DNA of 8,893 nucleotides. It comes from JAWWAH01 sp033721415. GTDB lineage: Bacteria > Patescibacteriota > Minisyncoccia > Spechtbacterales > 2-12-FULL-38-22. Below, piece after piece: positions 4,377-8,893 of the stretch. The notes below the pieces were generated by a model. The model had not been told where the DNA came from, did no database searches, and was given only the letters and a program-made list of their open reading frames with translations. A program made the translations under genes and the position numbers. The stretch covers positions 1 through 8,893 of the forward strand of contig JAWWAH010000041.1 of the NCBI GenBank assembly GCA_033721415.1. Direction: 5' to 3'. Within the stretch, counting starts at the first letter, position 1; each line of letters opens with the position of its first letter.

Positions 4377-7300
4377 TTAGTTTAGCTCTTTAATTCTTTC
4401 ACAAATTATTTTTATTTCATTATCTCGCGTACTCACTTTTCCTTCAACTTTTACTATTTTACCCTCTTCTAGTATATCTTGCTTTTTCTCGAATAGATTA
4501 GGGAATACAACACCCTCAACCTTTCCAGTAAGATCTTCAAATCCCACAAACATCATAGGGTCTCCTTTTTTCGTTGTTATCTTTTTTGATTTATTTATTA
4601 TAGCTCCTATTCTTACAATTCTATTAGGGAGTTTGTGGAGCATATTGATCGGTGTTGCCCCTTTTAATTTATTTTTGTGTTCCTTTAGGGGGTGGCCAGT
4701 AATATAAAATCCCAGTAGCTCCTTCTCCCATGTTAGCTTTTCTTTGTTTGTTGCTTCGGGCGCTTTGTTTAAGGATAACCTTGTGCCTTCGTTTTCATTA
4801 TCATCATTTCCGAACAATCCAAGACTCGATTGCTTAGATGCTTGCTTTTCTTTGTACTCTCTTGAATACTGCAATAGTTTTTCCATATTTTCAAGAAGAA
4901 TATTTCTATCTCCAATACCTGAAAAAGCGCCAGCCTTCACTAAGCTCTCCAAGGATTTTTTGTTTAGGTCCTTATCTGTAACTCGTTCCAAGATGTCTTC
5001 TATGCGTTCATATTTTCCATTTTTATCTCTTTCTTCTATTATCTCTTTAACTATATTACCACCTACATTTTTTATCGCAGCTAAACCAAAGCGTATAGTT
5101 GAATCATCAACTACGGTAAAATTGTATCTGCTTTCATTTATAGAAGGGGGTAGTATTTTTATTCCCATGTCGTTCATTTCCTCTATCATAAAAGAAAGCC
5201 TGTCTATATTTTTCTGCTCTGCGTTTAAAAGAGCAGCTGCAAATTCAACAGGGTAGTGAGCTTTTAGATATGCAGTTTCATAAGCAATACGAGCATAACA
5301 TGCCGCATGGGCTCGGTTAAACCCATAATCCGCGAAAGGCTTAATAAAGTCCCACACCTTTTCAGCTAGTTTTTGGTCTATTTTGCTTGTTTCCATTACT
5401 CCCTTAATAAATTTCTCTCTTTGCTCATCGAGGAGCTTCTTGATTTTTTTACCCACAGCTTTTCGTAAGATGTCAGCTTCTGCATAAGAAAATCCTGCAA
5501 AATCTCTTGCTATCTGTAAAACTTGATCTTGTGTAACGATTACCCCATATGTTTCTTTTAGAATAGGTTCTAAATCGGGGTGTAAATATGTTATTTTTTT
5601 CCTCCCATGCTTTGCTGCAATGTAGTCGGGTATGGAGTCCATTGGTCCTGGTCGGTATAGCGCCACCATGGATATAATATCTTCAAACTGTGTTGGCTTA
5701 AGTTCTTTTAGATATCTTCGCATTCCGCTTGATTCAAGCTGGAAAACTCCAGTTGTATCTCCTTTCTGAAGGAGTTTATAGGGCTCGGGGTCATCAAGAG
5801 GTATTTCTTCTATATCAATTTTTTTCCCGTGTCGGGCTTCTATTTCATTTAGAGTGTTTTCTATGATGGTTAAGTTTTTCAAGCCAAGAAAATCCATTTT
5901 AAGAAGACCCAAATCTTCTACGGCATGCATTTCGTATTGAGTAAGAATGCTATTTTCGTTTTGAGTTGATCTTTGCAGGGGTACCATTTCGGTTAGGGGT
6001 TCTTTAGTTATTACAACTCCACATGCATGAACAGAAGCATGGCGACATACACCCTCTAAGCGTCGAGCGGAATCTATTAATTTTTTTGCATCTTCATCCT
6101 CGTTGTATAGTTGCCTTAGCTCACTAACTTCTTTTAATGCTTTATCGAGCGAGTAGAACATTGGTATTAATTTAGCCACCTTATCGCAGAAGCTATAGCT
6201 ATATCCAAGTGCTCTTCCTGCATCTCGTATCGCTGCACGTGCTGCCATTGTTCCGAAAGTTATTATTTGTGCTACTTTGTCCCGCCCATATTTATTTGCT
6301 ACATACTCTAAAACTTCATCACGGCGAGTATCTGCAAAATCTAAGTCAATATCGGGCATGCTTATTCTTTCCGGATTTAGAAATCTTTCAAAAATAAGAT
6401 TAAATTTTAGAGGGTCAATATTTGTAATATTTAATAAGTACGCTACAAAAGAACCTGCAGCTGAACCTCGTCCCGGACCTACTACTATATTGTTGTCCTT
6501 TGCCCACTTTACAAAATCTTGCACAATAAGCATGTAAGAAGGGAATCCCATGTTGTTTATCACAGACAATTCATAATCAATCCTTTGAGCCATTTCCTTC
6601 AACTTCTCTTGATTAATATTTTCAGCGTTAAGCTTGTCTAATTGTTCTACAACTGGTGTACTGTGGTCTTCTATTTTAGATTCTATCCCATATCTTTTTT
6701 GCAGTCCCTTTACGCAGAGTTTTTGCAGATATGTTTCATTGGTAAATCCTTCAGGAACTTCAAAGTGAGGCAGTTGATAATTACCAAGTTCTATTTCCAC
6801 ATTGCACCTATCGGCTATTTTACCAGTGTTATAAACTGCTTCGGGGTGCTCAGGAAATTCTTTTAACATTTGTTCAGTGGATTTTACTGAAAAGTCGTCA
6901 TCTTTTAAACTTAGGCGGTTGTCGTCATCTATCTGGTTGCCTGTTTGAATTGCCAAGAGAACATCATGCGCATCTGCATCTTCGGGTCGTGTGTAGTGAG
7001 AGTCTTGTGTTGCTGCAAGCGGTACATCCATTTCTTCTGAAAGCTGGAACAAGGTATTGTTAACTTTTTTCTGGTCTTCCAAATTAGGATGAGGTTGAAC
7101 CTCTAAAAAGAAATTATCCCTTCCAAATATATCTTGGTACTCTCTAATTATTTTTCTGGCTTTGTCTATTTTATTTGCCATTATAAGTGAGGGTATTTCA
7201 GCACCCAGACATCCGCTTAATGCAATTATTCCTTCTGAGTGTTTTTTCATAAGAGCTTTATCCATTCTCGGCTTATAATAAAAACCCTCAAGATGGGCTT

Positions 7301-7637
7301 GGCTCAAAATCTTTATTAGATTTTTATATCCGGTATTGTTTTCTGCTAAAAGAGTTATATGCCATCGCTTGTCGTCTATGTTTGGGCGCTTGTCTCGCAT
7401 ATCTCCTGCTGCTATGTATCCCTCAAATCCAATTATGGGTTTTACACCTCGTTTTTTTGCTTTTTGGTAGAACTCTATTACTCCATACATGTTCCCATGG
7501 TCGGTAACTGCTATAGAATCCATGTTCAGTTCTTCAACTCTATCTAAAAGCTCATCTATCTGAGACAGACCATCAAGCAACGAGTAGTGTGTGTGCACAT
7601 GTAGGTGTGTGAATTTTTGAGTTTCTTTTTCTTGCAT
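4377..7637 (-). CDS. dnaE: DNA polymerase III alpha subunit (replicative polymerase)
   Basis: The 1086-residue protein is the catalytic subunit of the chromosomal replicase. An N-terminal PHP domain (about 9-290) keeps a nearly complete metal-ligand set: H13, H15, D46, H47, E72, H93, C143, H183, D212 and H214. The polymerase core has GPGRGSAAGS at 387-396, the catalytic pair D429 and D431 in PDIDLDF, and the third aspartate D582 in KMDFLGLKN. A helix-hairpin-helix-like stretch (FGLAAIKNVGG) follows. QSSLGLF at 936-942 fits a beta-clamp binding motif. A C-terminal OB fold spans about 1005-1080. The order PHP-Pol-HhH-OB is that of DnaE1, not PolC. The start ATG has no Shine-Dalgarno site; a -10 element TAAAAT (7644-7649) predicts transcription from the A of the ATG itself. 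No intein or frameshift is seen. Confidence 0.97.
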   Translation of the reverse strand: MQEKETQKFTHLHVHTHYSLLDGLSQIDELLDRVEELNMDSIAVTDHGNMYGVIEFYQKAKKRGVKPIIGFEGYIAAGDMRDKRPNIDDKRWHITLLAENNTGYKNLIKILSQAHLEGFYYKPRMDKALMKKHSEGIIALSGCLGAEIPSLIMANKIDKARKIIREYQDIFGRDNFFLEVQPHPNLEDQKKVNNTLFQLSEEMDVPLAATQDSHYTRPEDADAHDVLLAIQTGNQIDDDNRLSLKDDDFSVKSTEQMLKEFPEHPEAVYNTGKIADRCNVEIELGNYQLPHFEVPEGFTNETYLQKLCVKGLQKRYGIESKIEDHSTPVVEQLDKLNAENINQEKLKEMAQRIDYELSVINNMGFPSYMLIVQDFVKWAKDNNIVVGPGRGSAAGSFVAYLLNITNIDPLKFNLIFERFLNPERISMPDIDLDFADTRRDEVLEYVANKYGRDKVAQIITFGTMAARAAIRDAGRALGYSYSFCDKVAKLIPMFYSLDKALKEVSELRQLYNEDEDAKKLIDSARRLEGVCRHASVHACGVVITKEPLTEMVPLQRSTQNENSILTQYEMHAVEDLGLLKMDFLGLKNLTIIENTLNEIEARHGKKIDIEEIPLDDPEPYKLLQKGDTTGVFQLESSGMRRYLKELKPTQFEDIISMVALYRPGPMDSIPDYIAAKHGRKKITYLHPDLEPILKETYGVIVTQDQVLQIARDFAGFSYAEADILRKAVGKKIKKLLDEQREKFIKGVMETSKIDQKLAEKVWDFIKPFADYGFNRAHAACYARIAYETAYLKAHYPVEFAAALLNAEQKNIDRLSFMIEEMNDMGIKILPPSINESRYNFTVVDDSTIRFGLAAIKNVGGNIVKEIIEERDKNGKYERIEDILERVTDKDLNKKSLESLVKAGAFSGIGDRNILLENMEKLLQYSREYKEKQASKQSSLGLFGNDDNENEGTRLSLNKAPEATNKEKLTWEKELLGFYITGHPLKEHKNKLKGATPINMLHKLPNRIVRIGAIINKSKKITTKKGDPMMFVGFEDLTGKVEGVVFPNLFEKKQDILEEGKIVKVEGKVSTRDNEIKIICERIKELN

Positions 7638-7643
7638 ACATAT

Positions 7644-7649
7644 ATTTTA
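7644..7649 (-). promoter_or_regulatory. -10 element of dnaE, predicting a leaderless mRNA
   Basis: On the minus strand TAAAAT ends seven bases before position 7637, which is both the expected first transcribed base and the A of the dnaE ATG. The -35 region (about 7667-7672, TTTTAA) is weak. No purine-rich ribosome site exists between the box and the start codon. Confidence 0.45.
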
Positions 7650-7685
7650 CACTATGAATAGTTTTTTTAAAAATTTTCTAGGAAT

Positions 7686-7713
7686 TTTACTTTTTTAAAA
7701 ACTATGCTAAAAT
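7686..7713 (+). promoter_or_regulatory. Extended -10 promoter of the first 101-residue gene
   Basis: TGCTAAAAT (7705-7713) is a full extended -10 motif, with a weak -35-like TTTACT at 7686-7691 and a T-tract/A-tract between them. Transcription should start near 7720, giving a leader of about 25 bases that contains the Shine-Dalgarno site AGAGGAG (7732-7738). The 107-base region 7638-7744 is shared with the divergent dnaE promoter; ATAGTTTTT (7658-7666) and AAAAACTAT (7697-7705) form an inverted repeat across it. Confidence 0.55.
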
Positions 7714-7744
7714 GCTTCTATCTCAATCTATAGAGGAGAAGAGT

Positions 7745-8050
7745 ATGGCTGAGTGGCGAGAAGCTCCCCTGCCTCCAAACAGACAAAGTGTAATGCCAAA
7801 TCAGTTTAAAGCTGAATGGGAAGACGTCTGCGATTTACTCGAACTCATTAAGCAGGAAATTAATAAAGCAACAGCAGGCGGTGTAGAGCCTGAATATATT
7901 ACGGTGAGATTCGACAGAGCAGGCCCCACTATTCCGGATAGAAACACAGAATATGTTCTAGGAAAAATTGTTGAATATCTGCATGCGGCTGGATGGCTTG
8001 AAACATCTCATGCTGTAGAAGGTTCTAAAATAGTACTTTGGATTAAATAG
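7745..8050 (+). CDS. Unknown 101-residue protein, tandem paralog 1
   Basis: The ATG at 7745-7747 is chosen because AGAGGAG (7732-7738) lies seven bases upstream; an ATG at 7712 overlaps the -10 box. The protein has an N-terminal Pro-rich tail (to about 20), a helix (about 21-42), then GGVEPE (45-50), a strand (ITVRF, 52-56), DR at 65-66, a helix (about 68-82), GW at 83-84, and a final strand ending VLW. The gene at 8165-8470 encodes a protein of exactly the same length with the same landmarks, so they are paralogs. There is no signal peptide, membrane span or cysteine motif, so it is probably a small soluble cytoplasmic alpha/beta protein. I do not recognise the family. It has its own promoter and terminator. 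Confidence 0.8.
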   Translation: MAEWREAPLPPNRQSVMPNQFKAEWEDVCDLLELIKQEINKATAGGVEPEYITVRFDRAGPTIPDRNTEYVLGKIVEYLHAAGWLETSHAVEGSKIVLWIK

Positions 8051-8057
8051 TATTTTT

Positions 8058-8086
8058 AAACCCCGCACTTGCGGGGTTTTGTTTTT
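8058..8086 (+). terminator. Terminator of paralog 1
   Basis: AAACCCCGC (8058-8066) and GCGGGGTTT (8071-8079) form a nine-pair stem around ACTT, followed by a T-rich tail to 8086. It begins seven bases after the stop codon. The hairpin is nearly the same as the one after paralog 2. Confidence 0.9.
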
Positions 8087-8099
8087 AAAGTTAAATCCC

Positions 8100-8127
8100 T
8101 TGTTTTTTTAAAAAAAAGGTATATACT
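8100..8127 (+). promoter_or_regulatory. Promoter of the second 101-residue gene
   Basis: TTGTTT (8100-8105) and TATACT (8122-8127) are separated by 16 bases. The spacer is a T7-A8 tract that forms most of a near-palindrome, 8098-8119 (CCTT...AAGG). The same kind of T-tract followed by an A-tract precedes the -10 box of paralog 1. Transcription should begin near 8134. Confidence 0.5.
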
Positions 8128-8164
8128 ATAAGCACCTTCCCATAGCCGATGGATGGAGTAGCCC

Positions 8165-8470
8165 TTGCCAATAACTAGAGAAACCGTTTTCCCCAAAAGA
8201 GTGAAGCGGGAAAAAGAAGAAATCGAATCTCTTCGCCAAACGATCGAAACCGAAATGCAGAGGACCAAGTCTGACTTGGGAGGTGTAGAGCCCGAGGGGA
8301 TAGGAGTCTCCTTTCATAGGTACAGCGAAGACGGAATTGATAGAATGAAAGATTCAATCCTAGGTTATGTTCTCGATGAATTTAGAACCTCTGGATGGGT
8401 AAACATCGAGCAGGAATATGATCCGGATGCAGGTCCGGCAGGAGGCGTAGTAAGGCTCTGGTTCTCTTAA
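8165..8470 (+). CDS. Unknown 101-residue protein, tandem paralog 2
   Basis: The TTG at 8165-8167 is taken as start because TGGAGT (8154-8159) lies five bases upstream and the nearby ATGs (8149, 8153) lead to early stops. Landmarks match paralog 1: a charged N-terminal helix rich in Glu, Lys and Arg (about 11-37), GGVEPE (39-44), a strand IGVSF (46-50), DR (59-60), a helix (about 62-76), GW (77-78), and an ending VRLWFS. A short insertion (about 84-92, DPDAGPAGG) lengthens the last hairpin, while the N-terminus is shorter, so both proteins are 101 residues. Sequence outside the landmarks is quite diverged, so the duplication is old or the copies came in separately. The function is unknown. Its gene looks less AT-rich than dnaE or miaA. 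Confidence 0.8.
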   Translation: MPITRETVFPKRVKREKEEIESLRQTIETEMQRTKSDLGGVEPEGIGVSFHRYSEDGIDRMKDSILGYVLDEFRTSGWVNIEQEYDPDAGPAGGVVRLWFS

Positions 8471-8483
8471 GAAAAAGCACATT

Positions 8484-8513
8484 AACCCCGCACTGGTGCG
8501 GGGTTTTCTTTTT
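8484..8513 (+). terminator. Terminator of paralog 2
   Basis: AACCCCGCA (8484-8492) pairs with TGCGGGGTT (8497-8505) around CTGG, followed by TTCTTTTT. It is the same hairpin as after paralog 1, one base pair different in the loop-proximal part, which supports duplication of a gene-plus-terminator unit. Confidence 0.9.
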
Positions 8514-8516
8514 GCG

Positions 8517-8528
8517 TGTTATTATAAT
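8517..8528 (+). promoter_or_regulatory. -10 region of rnhB, predicting a nearly leaderless mRNA
   Basis: TGTTATTAT (8517-8525) is a full extended -10 motif and overlaps TATAAT (8523-8528). The first box predicts transcription from about 8532, one base before the ATG at 8533. There is no Shine-Dalgarno site and no convincing -35 box, since that position lies in the preceding terminator. Confidence 0.5.
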
Positions 8529-8532
8529 GGTA

Positions 8533-8893
8533 ATGACCATAGATCCAAATTACGAAATAAGAATAAAAAATAAGTTCGGCTACTATAATATTGCAGGCGT
8601 TGATGAAGTCGGGCGTGGTCCTTTGGCAGGTCCTGTTACTGCTGGAGCTTTTATATTTTTAAAAAATATAAAAGATATCTTAAATAAGGATGAGGCAAAA
8701 TATATTCGTGACTCAAAACAGCTAAGTGAAAAACAAAGAGAAGATTTATTTAAATATTTTTCGAAGCTAAAAAAAGAAGGGATGGTAGATTTTACTACAG
8801 CATCTGTGTTTCCTAGCACAATCGATAAAAAGAGCATTCATCACGCTGTTGTTCTTGCAATGCGTAGAGCTGTTAGAAAATTAAACCCAACTC
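8533..8893 (+). CDS. rnhB: Ribonuclease HII, N-terminal part (cut by window end)
   Basis: RNase HII removes RNA from RNA-DNA hybrids, including single ribonucleotides left in DNA by replication. The 120 visible residues contain the family signature AGVDEVGRGPLAGPV with catalytic D24 and E25, and the conserved DSKQLS at 60-65. The remaining catalytic aspartates lie beyond the window. An ATG at 8527 in frame would add two residues but overlaps the -10 box; the ATG at 8533 fits the predicted transcript start better. It stands after the terminator of paralog 2 and so is transcribed on its own. Confidence 0.93.
   Translation, partial: MTIDPNYEIRIKNKFGYYNIAGVDEVGRGPLAGPVTAGAFIFLKNIKDILNKDEAKYIRDSKQLSEKQREDLFKYFSKLKKEGMVDFTTASVFPSTIDKKSIHHAVVLAMRRAVRKLNPT

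Noticed and set aside
1..8893. CRISPR arrays, tRNA or rRNA genes, transposases, inteins, recoded UGA
   Set aside because: None seen: no regularly spaced repeats, no cloverleaf or rRNA-like sequence, no transposase motifs, dnaE uninterrupted, and all stops behave as in the standard code.

Overview
The window reads as an AT-rich bacterial chromosome. It carries four recognisable housekeeping genes: dnaE, thrS and miaA on the minus strand, and the beginning of rnhB on the plus strand. Between and beside them are small accessory genes. The short intergenic gaps, a compact threonyl-tRNA synthetase without its usual N-terminal TGS domain, and the AT-rich composition fit a reduced genome, possibly Patescibacteria/CPR. 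That placement is an inference from style, not from a marker gene. The genetic code appears standard: UGA is a stop and every gene reads through cleanly.

Layout, left to right. Positions 1-174 (minus) hold the N-terminal part of a small zinc-ribbon protein (A). Positions 244-961 (plus) hold a compact, less AT-rich unit: a strong sigma70-type promoter, a 34-residue hydrophobic peptide, a strongly folded RNA region of about 100 nt, a short terminator-like hairpin, a cREC-family receiver-like protein (predicted cyclic-phosphate processing) with a near-perfect Shine-Dalgarno site, and a terminator. A second terminator at 971-1000 serves the converging minus-strand gene, zinc-ribbon protein B (999-1535). 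B is related to A, and its upstream region shares two sequence blocks with A's. Then, all on the minus strand, come miaA, a promoter built from a perfect 28-bp palindrome, a terminator, thrS and dnaE. From 7685 the plus strand carries two tandem, paralogous 101-residue proteins of unknown function, each with its own promoter and an almost identical terminator hairpin, and finally the start of rnhB.

How the parts fit. dnaE and thrS probably form one minus-strand transcript ending at the 2541-2568 hairpin. miaA starts from its own palindromic promoter and may read through into zinc-ribbon gene B. The housekeeping genes (dnaE, miaA, rnhB) lack Shine-Dalgarno sites and have -10 elements placed so that transcripts would start at or within a few bases of the start codon (leaderless or nearly so). 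The accessory genes mostly have long, strong Shine-Dalgarno sites.

The most promising candidate for a new system is the 244-961 unit. It places a membrane peptide, a structured RNA, a weak terminator and a predicted RNA-end-processing protein in one transcript. The sequence shows the layout; the function is inference.
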